From positions 154,501-218,500 of the forward strand of contig JAAOOA010000455.1 in NCBI GenBank assembly GCA_012861695.1: a DNA stretch of 64,000 bases, in the 5' to 3' direction. This document shows positions 20,640-33,233 of the stretch, one piece after another. How positions within the stretch are numbered: position 1 is the stretch's first letter; each line of letters starts with the position of its first letter. The translations under genes were made by a program, and so were the position numbers. This DNA is from Trematomus loennbergii (Eukaryota; Chordata; Actinopteri; Perciformes; Nototheniidae). The notes below the pieces were generated by a model. That model saw only the letters and a list, made by a program, of their open reading frames with translations. It had not been told where the DNA came from and made no database searches.

Positions 20640-22975
20640 TAGTACTTGTAGAATAAGGCATTACTCAGAGTTTATAGTGACTAATAAAGAGCCTAGAAAC
20701 TGCTAACATGTTAATGAACAACTCGTTGATGGTGAACGTGCACTTTAATATAAAGTGTTTCCCAAATTACATTTCATAACATGCAGAAAAGTCTCTCTGT
20801 TTCCTCACTTATAACTAACGCTCTCAAATAGACTCTCACATAATGTGTACTTTAGTATATATACTCACCCTGACCCTCCACTGGACAAAGGGCTTTGATA
20901 TCTGCACTTTAGGTGAGTCCTAATTTAGTGTCCTGCAATAATGAGATGAACCACTAGATGGCGCCAGAGGATCATTAAAGCTGGCTTCTCTGCCTAGCAA
21001 CACAAAGTACACTATACCACAAAGAACATCTCCAGTTATTATTGTGTTATTTAAATATATATAAAATGACCTTAGAAGTGTTTTGTTTGGGTCTGATTGT
21101 GACGATGAATTCTACGTCAGTCATTTGATTTATTTCACGCCTGGAAGTCTAATTCTTCGCTGCTCACTCAAGCTTAACATTTCCCTCTCAGCTATAATTG
21201 ATGTTTTGTTTGTGAACGCAATGACTTTTTCTTTCTTAGAGACTAAAGGACTTCTTTGATAAAGAGCACACGCAGGTAAACAGCTGCTATTAATACAAAC
21301 AACACAAAGAAACATGCTTTTAGTTGATTTATGACTGCTATGCTTTCAGGTGACCTGCAGAGATCTCATGACTTCTGTGTCTGATATGAAGCAGTTTAAT
21401 AAGCACCACTTCAATCATCATATTAAAGCACCGTATGAGATGTGAGAGGGTCTTCTGTAGACTTTCATCATGGCATGGTCTCTAAGGTTTACTTCAGTAT
21501 CTATTGTTGTTGTTTTACAAATTAAAAAGGAAAGAAAACGACGACCAAATCTCCAGATGAATGTTATCTTTAAATAGTTGTTTAACTGACTTCTCTCCAT
21601 GCCGTCTATTTGAAATATGTCCTGCACATATCGCTTGTTGTTCTTACGGTTAGACGGTTAAATGGACGGCTTATTAACACGTGTTCTGGGCGTCTCTCCC
21701 TCTCTTCACGAAGGCCAGTCTGTTCAAACTGAATTGAGACCAATCTGATTTGTTGAACTGAAGAATTGGTGAAATGAACAGCACATGTTCAGCAGACTGC
21801 AGATTGACGCCTCTGGCAATCTGCAAGAAGACAGAGAACACCTCTTTTTGTTCTTGTGATATTTGAGCCAAAGAAAAACAGAAATCTAAACCTGAGATTG
21901 AAGCCTCTCGTCCACTCACTGGGTCATATCTCATACATTCTGCATCTGGAAACTCTCCTTCATTCCCATTAATGCTGTCCTTCCCTTGACTGAGATAACG
22001 GCTAATTCATTCACAAACTCAATGTCCTCGATGTGTTACACTCTCAGGACATTGTCTCTGTCATATAAGCGTCACATAAAGCTTGTCTTCCTATATATTC
22101 TGCAGCTTCATTAGCATTTCCCCAGCAGCCGCCTAACGTCCATAAAACACACCCCCAGTATAGCTCCTTAGCATACAGGAAGTCACGATGACACGGTGCA
22201 CACACATCATGGGAACTGACATACAGATGCAGTCTCTGTGGAGGAGAGTTCATGAACACTAATGCAGTATCTGGAACTCCCTTGTTCTGTTAAAGACACA
22301 TTTCTTACCTTTTTCTCAGGATTTATTCAATAACATACTTTTTTAATCGCATCACGCCCTTTTAATGGATGTTGTGTGACATTTAGATATTACAGTGAAT
22401 TACAAGCTTCATCCACACGTTAACATCTACTAATGGGCTTCCTGCTTCCAAGCTGCATTGATGTTATAACGGTAACGGTGTCTGGGGGTTATAGACACCC
22501 AGAAACAATCCTTCATATATGTGTTATCATAGGAACAGTGGTTTTGTTCCCAAACAACCAAGTTAACGTCTTCATCGTCCCTGAAAGTACTTCCTTTTCA
22601 ATGAGCACTGAACACTTGAAAGTGAATTGATGATTTCGTACAGAACAGTGTGTGTGAAATACATTCAATGAATTGTTTGACAAATGTCTGCATCGCTCAC
22701 TAGCCTCCGGGACGTCAGGGAGGAATTCCTCTTGTACTTAAAGCGACCTTTGTTTCTCTCACGAAGGAGAATTCAACCACGAGGGTTTCTTCAGAATTCA
22801 TAAGCAGTGAGGCAGAAGAGGAAAGAAAAACAAATAGGGCTGAGCTGGTGGGACGAAATGTTGAAAGATATTAGTTTTTATCCAACAAGGACCATGCATA
22901 GAATACATTTACCTCAAAGAGAGAAGACATATGTGCCGGATTTGACTGTTATTTCCCTTTGTGGGTTATTTACAG
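20640..22975. other. Intergenic region without recognised genes (copy A)
   Basis: AT-rich single-copy-looking sequence, nearly identical to 60445-62735. ORFs are short (under 90 codons) and show no family resemblance. It may contain regulatory DNA for the next NLR-C gene, but nothing specific is visible. Confidence 0.6.
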
Positions 22976-23041
22976 ACGTAGAATTAAAATCTGCTTCAGC
23001 TGAGGAGGCTGGATATGAATCAGAGGAGGAGCTGCAGACAG
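22976..23041 (+). other. Candidate 5' exon of the NLR-C gene
   Basis: A 66-bp segment between tttacag and cagacag/gtgagg, encoding acidic residues (SAEEAGYESEEELQT) in one frame. It lies about 1.2 kb upstream of the start-codon exon. The right-hand duplication breaks inside the equivalent position (near 62738), so conservation cannot be used. A second candidate leader exon ends at aacaacag/ggtgag near 23117. Confidence 0.3.
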
Positions 23042-23320
23042 GTGAGGGAAGGTGAAGTCATACTTGTCAGACTGCCAGACGCCATTTTACAGCTCGGAGC
23101 AGCAGGAGAACAACAGGGTGAGTGTTAACACCAGATCTGCTTTCTAACACATTAGTTATTCACTCTGTTTTACTGGATGTCAGAAAATAACTTCTTGGTT
23201 AACAATCAGCGTCTAGAGTCCATGAGACTTCTGCAAGTGTTGTACACTTTGATTATGGAGACAAAATGGAGAGCGGCCTGAAGTCTGACTGATTTCATGA
23301 ACCAAGTTTATTATTAAGGT

Positions 23321-23322
<2 letters not shown>

Positions 23323-23408
<86 letters not shown>

Positions 23409-23480
23409 TGTGTGGTGGTGTGTGTGGTGTGTTGTGTTGTGTGTGTGTGTGTGTGTGTGTGTGGTGTTGTGTGTGTGTGT
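23323..23480. repeat. (GT)n microsatellite, interrupted
   Basis: GT tract with ggtg interruptions in the second half. ORFs here are artefacts. Confidence 0.96.
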
Positions 23481-24038
23481 CACGAGCAGTTTGAGGGCGG
23501 CTGTTTTTCTTGTCTCAGTTTCTCTCTGCAGAAACATGTCGGTGAGAAGCCACTTGTTGCAACCGAGTGCTTAACAATAAGTGTTGTTGTTGTGAAACAA
23601 ACTGACACACTCTCTGCTCAGTTTGTTTCTCTGCAGGTTTTTAATGCACATCTTTTCCCTCTGAACTTCTTTACGTGCAGCTTACAGATAAGATTCAGGG
23701 TTCCCACGAGCTGAACCGCTAGAAGCACTCATTCCTGCCTCTGTCCATTAAGCTTCTCAACACTCACATGTAATGTTCTTTTAAATGTTGGCCCTGAGGG
23801 TTGTGCAACAGGTCTCCACTGTCAGTATGTGGGTCTGTGTTTGTTCAAACGGTGCATGACTGATATGTGAATGTATTTGATGTTTATTATGTTTGTATAT
23901 ATGTATAGGATGTGGAACTGCAGGACAGTCCAGAACAAATGTCCTTACGGGGACAATAAAGTATATCGTATTACAAATCACATGTAAACCAGGAAGTTCA
24001 CAGATCCAGGAAATGTGTGTTTGAACTCGATCTGAACT

Positions 24039-24244
<206 letters not shown>

Positions 24245-24255
24245 TTATCTCTCAG

Positions 24256-24390
24256 ACTGGAGAAGATGAGTGATTTAAAAGATGAGGAAGGGGACAATAC
24301 TCCAGTCCCCAGCTGTCTGTCTCTGAAGAGTGACTGGTCTATGGGGGACCCTCAACTCTTCAGTAATGAACCTGGACCCTCAGACACAAA
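24256..24390 (+). CDS. NLR-C start-codon exon with first N-terminal peptide repeat
   Basis: Acceptor ctctcag at 24251-24255. The ATG at 24266 (gagaagATGa) starts M-S-D-L-K-D-E-E, then the repeat module PVPSCLSLKSDWSM followed by FSNEPGPSDTK. The donor is cacaaa/gtaaga with a phase-2 end. The module of about 35 residues recurs four more times downstream. Such short N-terminal repeats are known in some groups of fish NLR-C proteins, with no assigned biochemical role. Upstream bases of the exon are 5' untranslated, so at least one leader exon should lie further 5'. Confidence 0.8.
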
Positions 24391-24526
24391 GTAAGAGTTT
24401 CTACTGTAACCTGACCTGAAGAGGATTCAGTATGTTGGTATCTGATCATCTAAACTGTTTAATGAAACCCAGTAGAGTACATTAAAACTATGAACTAATG
24501 ATGTTTAAAACTTGTTGTTTCCACAG

Positions 24527-24631
24527 ACAGAGAGCAGGGTCTCCAGTCCCCAGCTGTCTGTCTCTGAAGAGTGACTGGTCTATGTGGCAACCTATATACT
24601 TCAGTAATGAACCTGAACCCTCAGACACAAA
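24527..24631 (+). CDS. NLR-C N-terminal peptide-repeat exon 2
   Basis: A 105-bp exon (35 codons, phase 2-2) with acceptor tttccacag and donor cacaaa/gtaaga. It encodes QRAGSPVPSCLSLKSDWSMW and then FSNEPEPSDTK. Because it is symmetric and a multiple of three, such exons can be added or skipped without disturbing the frame. The intron that follows holds a solo LTR, hAT-derived sequence and a 4.3-kb composite insertion. Confidence 0.8.
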
Positions 24632-24804
24632 GTAAGAGTCTCTACTGTAACCTGACCTGAAGAGGATTCAGTATGTTGGTATCTGACATAGCCGTGGGAA
24701 CATGTTTGAAATGGGGTGCTGTGGGGATGACACCAGGGCCGGTTCTGACCAGTTTGCTGCCCTAGGCAAGATTTCAGCTGGCAATGAAAAACCTCTACAA
24801 AAGA

Positions 24805-25612
24805 TGTTGGAGCAGAACACCTCTGCTACGCGCCGTTCGTTGGATGAGGCTGGATCTCTATTAAATTAAGAAAGGAATTGAAAACACCGAATCAAAGTTA
24901 TAACATTATCTGAGTTTACTTCTGGTAGGAAACCAAATACATATACAAGTTATACAGAGTACTCGAGTACTCCGGACTTTCAGGTTTGTGATGCGATGCG
25001 GATAAAGGTGTCAGGACCATCCACTCATCAAACAAAAGAAATTGACTTCAGGTTTGTGATGCGATGCGGACACAGATATCAGGACCAACCAACTCACCAA
25101 ACCAAAAAGCATTTTTACACTCAAAAACATCAGTATTCATATCTATTTTTGGGGCGGAGATGGCTCGACTCTTCCTTCCCATTTTCCTCCCAAGCGAATC
25201 AGAGTTCCCCTGGGGAGGAGCTGTGTAAGCTGATCACCTCCCCCAAGTGTCCTGATTGGCTGGATTTGCTTCTGGTCGAGGTCAATAGTTCTCACCAGGA
25301 CTTGAAATTCCAAAGTCCCCTAAGGTCAAAAGTCAACCTCTATCTTCGATTCGAATCTACTCTACATTCCCTCCCCATGAGTTCTTCACCTATTTAACGA
25401 TGTCTTTAACGACTTAAAACAACATCTGGCTTTTAGGGGTGATACAGGCAAGGTTGTTGTGTGAAACACAGAATCTCTGAGTCAGTGAGTTTGAAAGTGA
25501 GAATAACATTCCTATTCTAAGTGATTTATCAAAACCCGTTGTGTTTACCTAAAACAGTTCAAACAATACATGTTTACTTCAATACAGTGTAGAATCATAT
25601 CTTTTTACTTCA
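24805..25612 (+). mobile_element. Solo LTR, target duplication AAGA
   Basis: TG...CA ends (tgttggagc / ttttacttca) flanked by aaga (24801-24804, 25613-25616). The unoccupied site is seen at 32030-32050 (acctctacaaaagaccaac) in the tandem copy of this intron. Clearly related to the LTRs at 36293-37214 and 40623-41544, though diverged. Given in the orientation of the LTR ends; the full-length relative is coded on the opposite strand. No internal region remains, so LTR-LTR recombination probably removed it. Confidence 0.88.
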
Positions 25613-25689
25613 AAGACCAACACACTACAAACAGAGAAACGTATTGACAGCTTATATAAAAAGGCTTCAAATGTATTCATTATTGTATG

Positions 25690-26430
25690 AACATGTTTTA
25701 ATTGGGGGGTGGATGTCACATGCTCTAGGGGGTCCAGATTAAAACATTTTAAAGTAAAATTGTGCACTTTGAGTGCCTAGAGACCTGATCTAGGGGGTAC
25801 AACTCTAAACACCCATATGAAAAGATCGGTTTACATTTTAATAATCAAATAAGTATGTGAACAACCAATAACCTACCATAGCCAATAACAAATAAATGTA
25901 ACTTATTTATTTTTGTGGTTCATTTATATCTTATTTTACCAGTTAACATTTATTTATGCATATTTGTTAATCTCTCCAGTTTTAAACGATATGTCTGGTT
26001 TACTGTCCTATAGTATACATTGGAATGATTTCAAACCTGTTTTTATTCATCCCAATAATTATAAAGGAGTGCCTTGGAAATATGTGTTTACATAAATTGT
26101 GATCAAACCGTTTGAGAGCCACTGAGATAACTTAGACTAAAGTGAACTATCTGACACTGAGAGTCCTTCACCTCACTGAGCCTCAGTGAATCTGATCATC
26201 TAAACTGTCTAATGAAACCCAGTAGAGTACATCATCAGAGATAGTAAATAATCTACTAGTGAAATAATCCTCACTCTCTACATGTTGGACATTGTGTTCA
26301 ATTAAGCAAATAAAATACAAATATGTAAAACTTTTCACACTCGAATTAATTTTAACACACAGAAACCCACAATCACGACTCAAAAACTCTAAAAATATTT
26401 AATTAGGTGAACAGTCATAGGTCAAAAGCT
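25690..26430. repeat. hAT-derived intron sequence, copy 1 of 3
   Basis: Contains, inverted, interior blocks of the hAT-like element at 14397 (the caccagattgatgcatt and ccgtttgagagccactgagat regions). Repeated in the next two introns (30884-31760, 32330-33230). Its ORFs (e.g. 25913-26095, repeated at 30918 and 32381) are fortuitous. Confidence 0.7.
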
Positions 26431-27055
26431 GCTCTTTTGGCGCGAGCGTGGAAATATGATTGTCGGTGATTTCATTTGAACGGGACGGCGCAAAACGAGA
26501 AGCATTCGGACCATAGACTGATATATAAATGGACGTAGTGTCCGTGACGTCACCCATAGGATTCTGCAGAGTTGCCGAGAAGCCCTTAGTAGGCGGAATC
26601 GGCCACTAACGGCTCGACAGTGACGTCAGAGTCTAACTTCCGTCTGCTCCAATAAGGGCAAAGAGGCGGAGCCGAGGCGGGACCTGCTGCCTCCGAACTG
26701 GAAGTAAACAGAGCTAGCTCAGGCTAAGAAGCTAAGCTAACATGAAATACATGCATACCAAGTTACTGCGTGGCACTGTTTTGATAAAACAGTGTAGTTC
26801 CCCTATATAAACGTTACATTCATAATCAAACGAGACAATCTGCAAGAGAATTAGCTATTTTTTGTTATTCTTAATGCTTGTCATCACGTTAATAAAATAA
26901 AAGAAGTACTGATACATAGCAGAACAATTGTGGCGATGTTCAGCTTAATGTTCAACATAATTTATTTAGCTAATACTACAGCGGGCTGCAGGCGAACCAA
27001 GTCCGCGTTTCGCTGCATTCCTTGATCTCCAGTTATAACGCCGGACTCCACCGCC

Positions 27056-27144
27056 CGGAGCTAACGGAGCCGCAGGGGGCTCCGGGACGCCGGCTGGAGC
27101 TGGACGCCGGCTGGAGCTAGCCCCCTGCGGCTCCGTTAGCTCCG
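27056..27144. repeat. GC-rich perfect 26-bp inverted repeat
   Basis: Arms 27056-27081 and 27119-27144 (cggagctaacggagccgcag onward) are exact complements around a loop with two copies of gacgccggctggagct. Confidence 0.9.
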
Positions 27145-27563
27145 GCGGCCACCACTGGGATAATTGGGTCCCCTTTTAACATTTGCTCCCGTTTAGCATT
27201 ATGGGCGTCATAGCCATATACTATAAAAGTCTTACCCAAGGCTGAATCATAAACTAAACTGTATACTGTTGTGCACATGTATAAAGGGTTACGTCCTTAG
27301 CTGGCTAATAAGCTACATAACAAGCTAAGCTAACAAGCACACAAACACCTGCTAACGGGGTTAACATGTATAATATTATCATTTTAGACTTCTTGGAAGT
27401 TCTGTTAGTACATTCAACCGCACAGCACAACATTTTAATTGTCTGGTATTTCACCACGAACACGGCTAAAGGGTCAAGTACAGTAACTACAACTAACTAA
27501 CGTTGTAGCCTAGCAGAGTGGACAAGTTGCTGTTAGCTGACAGTGAGGCACGTACCTGTCCAT

Positions 27564-28401
27564 TAGTGATGTGATGGATATTTTAAGTGAACGACGGGAG
27601 CCGGCTCGCGCCCGCGAACGAGCCGTTTTTTAGTTTTTGTTATTTTTTGTTAAGTAATACAAGACAGAATGATATGATGATCTCCGCGCTACAGCTGCTC
27701 CGTGCATGCATGCAGTGGCATGTAATATCCAAGGATTAGAGACTGTTGGATGCTGCTGTTTTGAGCATTGCAATACATTTATTTTTATTATGTTTTTTTA
27801 TGATTAGAGACGGTTGGATGCTGCTACTGAGCATTGCAATATATTTATTTTCACTATGTTATTTATTTATGATTATCCTTGGGCTCAGCAAAGATTTGAT
27901 GTCAGCTGTTGCTGTCTTTTTTTCAATAGTTAATACTGAAATAGAGCCCTGCTGTTTTGTCAGGGCCTTTTCTTTAAATATAATTTTAAAATGTCGATAC
28001 AGTAGCCCCTTTTTTTAAATGTCTATGCTTAAGTTTTTATAGGTGTTGCTATCTGCTTTGTGTAGCGTGGTTCTACAAGCAAGTCTGTGCATTCATTGGG
28101 TGGTATCAGAGAGATACAAGGGTCTGTAAATGCAATGAAAACTGGCCACAGCAAATAATTGATATTAAACATGTCATTTTTACTTTTGAATACTTCAGTA
28201 CAAAGGATGTATTGAATAATTTAAGTGATATGTGTACACATATAAATCATTAGTCAAAACAGGGCTACATTTGATTGAATTATGAAAGGTATAATATGTG
28301 GTAAACTGAAGAGCCGTTTGGGAGCCGAAAGAGCCGGCTCTTCTTGGTGAGCCGAGCCAAATGATCCGGCTCACCAAGAAGAGCCGGAATTCCCATCACT
28401 A
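27564..28401. mobile_element. hAT MITE with perfect 8-bp target duplication
   Basis: Ends tagtgatg... and ...catcacta, flanked by ctgtccat on both sides (27556-27563, 28402-28409). Subterminal inverted gagccggctc motifs form a hairpin at about 28337-28388. The interior has a diverged internal duplication (27735-27790 and 27800-27850). No transposase. Confidence 0.9.
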
Positions 28402-28721
28402 CTGTCCATCAAAGTGACCACGCCCTAATTTATGCAAAGACTTTAAGTCCTAATATAAATAAAAGGTTGGAAAACAATTCACTCACAGATTCATAATCAT
28501 GAAGGTGGAATCTAACTATATCCATAATAATATTTATTGCATCCAGGGGTAGAAACATGTTTTTTTCTGCTGTAAAATTGGGCATTTTGACATGGGGGTC
28601 TATGGAAATTGCTCCTTTCTGCAGTCATCGCCTATCGGCCAATATATGAACTGCAATTTGTGGCACTTCCGTATTGGCGTCCCGGCTCTTCCCCAGAGTT
28701 TGCCGCTTGATTCGGACCCAA

Positions 28722-28880
28722 GCAGACGGAAGGAATGAGGTGCGGTCTACAATGACAGAGAAGAGACTGTCAAGTTTGGCTGTACTCAGCATTGAATCTA
28801 AATGCACTAAAGCTTTGGATCTTAATACGTTTGAGAGGCGTTTTGCTGAACAACATGGTAATCGCCGCATTCAGCTGTAA
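28722..28880 (+). pseudogene. hAT transposase C-terminal fragment
   Basis: The frame after 28722 reads NEVRSTMTEKRLSSLAVLSI, then a KALDLNTF..RFAEQHGNRRIQL tail and a stop. This is the end of the hAT C-terminal dimerisation domain in ZMYM/TTF-type transposases (the M-x-x-x-R-L-x-x-L-A-x-x-x-I-x and F-A-x-x-H-x-N-R-R-I pattern). No N-terminal part is found nearby, so it is a dead remnant, probably a source-element fragment within the composite insertion. Confidence 0.6.
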
Positions 28881-29176
28881 TAGGCAACTTGATGCTCTGC
28901 TCACGGATGAGCATACACAACTGTTAAGATGATGACCAGTATGTGTGTATATCTTTTTTTCTTTGTGGGGGTCTGCCCCCAAAAAGAGTTTTAAGTCCTG
29001 AGAAAGTCAAATGAGACGGTGTGTAAAACTACACTGCCCAGCCAAACAAAGTACCACTTTGTTTAACTAGGCCAGTAGGTAAGGGCTTTCCACTGGATAA
29101 TAACTGCAGCGATGTATATGTTTGAGCTGAATACACGTTTTCTAACCCTAACTGATGCAGTTAGTCACTTCTTTAA

Positions 29177-30141
29177 AGTGGACCTATCATGCAAAATGCA
29201 CTTTTGTACGTCTTGTATACATGAATATGTGTCCCCGGTGTTCCAGGGAACTCACCAAGTGTCAGAAAACACAACCCTCTCTATTTTCCTCCATACCCAA
29301 ATCTCTAAAAAAGGGGCTGCAACGGATCTGATAAAGACTGATACAGATTTGAACACTTCTATGTCGTCACAGAAGTGGCGCTACGGCTATTGGGCCAACT
29401 CTCCACCTATCAGGGGAATGTGGGGTTGGGCCACGGCCGGCCATTGCTGCTCGAAAGCGCTGGAGACGCTGTAGTACATATGCCAGGCCTGTAAGTGGCG
29501 CTGTAGTCTGCCACAAAAGCAGCGAAGAAGACTTCCCGCACATAGTTACCATGGTTACCCTTCTGTTTATTCTCCGCTGTGGCTTTCTTTCTCCCTCCCC
29601 GAGGCAAGCGTTTGCTCCCGCTGCTTTAATTCAATGCAATCCCTCCCCGTCGAGGCAAGCACTGTAATTCTCTCCGGTTAGTCCACCAGCAGATGACAAA
29701 CACCCACCTCTCCGCCTCTTCCAAGGAACGAGGGGACCGTGCGGCAGAGTTTCAGTTTCAGTTTCTTTCGCCGGTCAAGATGTCCGTTAAAGTTTAAATC
29801 TTCCGGACAAAATTCGAAAAGGTCTTCTTTGTTATTTATTGAGCTTTAAAACAAATGAATAACGACTCTATATAATAAAACACGAAGGACGGAGATCTTT
29901 TTTCTCCCCCTCTTGACTTGATCAGAGCGCGCTCCCCTCTCCTGCAGGGGGGCGTGGTCAGCTGCAGCTCACAGAATCAGCCCCCTGCAAAAATAGTGCT
30001 GGAGAACAGCACATAGAGCGAAATGAGGCATGGCTAAAATGCATGATCTGTTTGGTATTTTGAAAACAGAAACGTATAAATATAACTTATATAGGTATGG
30101 CCCTACAATATATCATTTAAATATAGCATGATAGGTGTCCT
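29177..30141. mobile_element. TTAA-type MITE (full length)
   Basis: Ends agtggacctatcatgc / gcatgataggtgtcct, flanked by ttaa (29173-29176, 30142-30145). Related copies are at 47483, 49577 and (truncated) 8869. TTAA duplication suggests piggyBac or Kolobok mobilisation. Confidence 0.85.
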
Positions 30142-30783
30142 TTAATGTTTGTTCTTTCTGATGGAAAGTCAAGGTTGTAACTGTTTGCAGTAAAGTCGTG
30201 GGGCGCTGAAACTGCTGATTCTTTTGAATTTTGATATATGATAGTCAATACTTCAAATTTGAAGGAGGGTGAGCAAGCATCTTGAGGAACATTCATCATT
30301 AACTCCTCCAAAAAATATAGTTTATTCAATAAAATGAATATGTGAATCATAACAGTGATTGACAGCTGATAGGAATAATATGATTGTTAATATCATCATA
30401 TTCATTCAGACAAACATCGATGAGACAGTTAATTCATGTACTTATTGCAGCAGTCTGCATAGATTTGGTACCCCTGCTGGTCTAAGAGTGAAACAAACTC
30501 ATTCAGTTAAAATTCATTAAATGATGTCTGCCACCTTATATATTTATATGTAAGGCTTTACTGATGTGCCACAATAATGTCACCTAATGTTATTGAGTTA
30601 AAATATTAATATTGTGGATTTCCAAGTTAACATTGATTGATATGACTGCGATTAAATCAGCATATACTTCTGCCAGGGGATGCCACCCCTCAAAATCTCC
30701 TGCCACCCTCTGGCCACCCCATGAATATTTGTCTAGATCCGCCCCTGTGAACTAATGATGTTTAAAACTTGTTGTTTCCACAG

Positions 30784-30883
30784 ACAGAGAGCAGGGTCTC
30801 CAGTCCCCAGCTGTCTGTCTCTGAAGAGTGACTGGTCTTTGGAGAAACCCCCAGAATACTTCAGTAATGAACCTGGACCCTCA
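30784..30883 (+). pseudogene. NLR-C N-terminal peptide-repeat exon 3, donor lost
   Basis: Acceptor gtttccacag and QRAGSPVPSCLSLKSDWSLE are intact, but after FSNEPGPS the sequence jumps to taaccaataacctacc, which is intron DNA found about 480 bp downstream of the exon in the neighbouring copies. The deletion removed the last residues and the GT donor and creates an in-frame TAA directly after the Ser codon (30884-30886). If included, this exon would end the protein; it is presumably skipped. Confidence 0.75.
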
Positions 30884-31765
30884 TAACCAATAACCTACCA
30901 TAGCCAATAACAAATACATGGAACTTATTTTATTTTTGTGGTTCATTGATATCTTATTTTACCAGTTAACATTTATTTATGCATATTTGTTAATCTCTCC
31001 AGTTTTAAATGATATTTCTGGTTTACTGTCCTATAGTATACATTGGAATGATTTCAAACCTGTTTTTATTTATCCCAATAATTATAAAGGAGTGCCTTGG
31101 AAATATCTGTTTACATAAATTGTGACCAAACCGTTTGAGAGCCACTGAGATAACTTAGACTAAAGTGAACTATCTGACACTGAGAGTCCTTCACCTCACT
31201 GAGCCTCAGTCTGACAGGAGAGCTCTCCCTCCACATCATTGTAGAAACAGCTTCTTATATCCGTTAGCGCAGCAGAAGCTAACAACAATCCCCGCCGGTA
31301 CCGGTGCGCCCTCTCTCTCTCTCTCTCTTTGCCTGTGAGCTGCGGGCGCCTGATAAGCCAACATCCCCCACTTTCATCACTTACAGCGCCCATCGTACAG
31401 GGAGAATGGACCGGGGGGAAAAGGGTGCTATCTTTAATTAATTATGAATGTTGTTACATCAAAGCTGAAAATTGGTTTTTTTCTTGTATTATATTTCCTT
31501 TTAATCTTGTTGTTTAATGAAACCCAGTAGAGTACATTAACAAAGTGTAATTGAACTCTTGCTTCTTGTCATCATCAGCAATAGTAAATAATCTACTAGT
31601 GAGATCATCCTCACTCTCTACATGTTGGACTTGAATGAATTTTAAAAACAGAAACCCAAAATCACGACTCAAAAACTCTACAAATCTTTAATCAGGTGAA
31701 CAGTCATAGATCAAAAGCTGCTCTTTAGATGAACTAATGATGTTTAAAACTTGTTGTTTCCACAG

Positions 31766-31870
31766 ACAGAGAGCAGGGTCTCCAGTCCCCAGCTGTCTGT
31801 CTCTGAAGAGTGACAAGTCTATGTGGAGACCTCCAAACTTCAGTAATGAACCTGGACCCTCAGACACAAA
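31766..31870 (+). CDS. NLR-C N-terminal peptide-repeat exon 4
   Basis: A 105-bp phase 2-2 exon, acceptor tttccacag, donor cacaaa/gtaaga. Encodes QRAGSPVPSCLSLKSDKSMW and FSNEPGPSDTK. The aromatic W of the SDWSM motif is replaced by K here. The flanking introns are tandem copies, so this exon and the next arose by duplication of a ~1.47-kb exon-plus-intron unit. Confidence 0.8.
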
Positions 31871-33233
31871 GTAAGAGTCTCTACTGTAACCTGACCTGAA
31901 GAGGATTCAGTATGTTGGTATCTGACATAGCCGTGGGAACATGTTTGAAATGGGGGTGCTGTGGGGATGACACCAGGGCCGGTTCTGACCAGTTTGCTGC
32001 CCTAGGCAAGATTTCAGCTGGCAATGAAAAACCTCTACAAAAGACCAACACACTACAAACAGAGAAACCTATTGACATGGTGGACAGCTTATATAAAAAG
32101 GCTTCAAATGTATTTAGTATTGTATGAACATGTTTTAATTGGGGGGTGGACCTCACATCCTCTAGGGGGGTCCGGGGTTATGCCCCCCCGACGGGAAGAT
32201 TTTAAAAAACATTTTAAAGTAAAATGCTTCAATCTGGTGCACTTTGAGCGTCCAATCACTAGAGACCTGATCTAGGGGGTACAACTCTAAACACCCATAT
32301 GAAAAAGATCGGTTTGCATTTTAATAATCAAATAAGTATGTGAACATAACCAATAACCTACCATAACCAATAACAAATACATGGAACTTATTTTATTTTT
32401 GTGGTTCATTTATATCTTATTTTACCAGTTAACATTTATTTATGCATATTTATTAATCTCTCCAGATTTAAACGATATGTCTGGTTTACTGTCCTATAGT
32501 ATACATTGGAATGATTTCAAACCTGTTTTTATTTATCCCAATAATTATAAAGGAGTGTCTTGGAAATATGTGTTTACATAAATTGTGATCAAACCGTTTG
32601 AGAGCCACTGAGATAACTTAGACTAAAGTGAACTATCTGACACTGAGAGTCCTTCACCTCACTGAGCCTCAGTCTGACAGGAGAGCTCTCCCTCCACATC
32701 ATTGTAGAAACAGCTTCTTATATCCGTTAGCGCAGCAGAAGCTAACAACAATCCCCGCCGGTACCGGTGCGCCCTCTCTCTCTCTCTCACTTTGCCTGTG
32801 AGCTGCGGGCGCCTGATAAGCCAACATCCCCCACTTTCATCACTTACAGCGCCCATCGTACAGGGAGAAAGGAAAATGTAACCGGGGGAAAAGGGTGCTA
32901 TCTTTAATTAATTATGAATGTTGTTACATCAAAGCTGAACATTCGTGTTTTTTGTATTATATTTCCTTTTAATCTTGTTGTTTAATGAAACCCAGTAGAG
33001 TACATTAACAAAGTGTAATTGAACTCTTGCTTCTTGTCATCATCAGCAATAGTAAATAATCTACTAGTGAAATCATCCTCACTCTCTACATGTTGGACTC
33101 GAATGAATTTTAAAAACAGAAACCCAAAATCACGACTCAAAAACTCTACAAATCTTTAATCAGGTGAACAGTCATAGATCAAAAGCTGCTCTTTAGATGA
33201 ACTAATGATGTTTAAAACTTGTTGTTTCCACAG
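31871..33233 (+). repeat. Tandemly duplicated intron unit with hAT-derived sequence
   Basis: Repeats the block around 30884-31765 nearly base for base, including hAT-derived and TC-rich segments and the same run-up to the next exon. The exon-to-exon period is 1468 bp (31766 to 33234). Confidence 0.85.

Larger units (their letters stand above)
26433..30745. mobile_element. 4.3-kb composite insertion in the N-terminal repeat intron
   Basis: The sequence agctgctctt/tagatgaactaatg is continuous in the other two intron copies (31720, 33185). Here it is interrupted by about 4.3 kb ending tctagatccgcccctg, a terminal sequence typical of a fish hAT family (gcccctg end). The matching left end is not seen. 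The block contains a complete hAT MITE (27564), a hAT transposase remnant (28722) and a TTAA MITE (29177), so it grew by nested insertion. Confidence 0.65.

Noticed and set aside
20640..22975. Possible additional MAM exons downstream of the minisatellite
   Set aside because: No acceptor-flanked segment with MAM cysteines or hydrophobic pattern found in phase 1; ORFs are short and on either strand.
25913..26095. Conserved ~60-codon ORF repeated at 30918 and 32381
   Set aside because: Similarity is explained by tandem duplication of hAT-derived intron DNA; it has no family resemblance and no better conservation than flanking bases.
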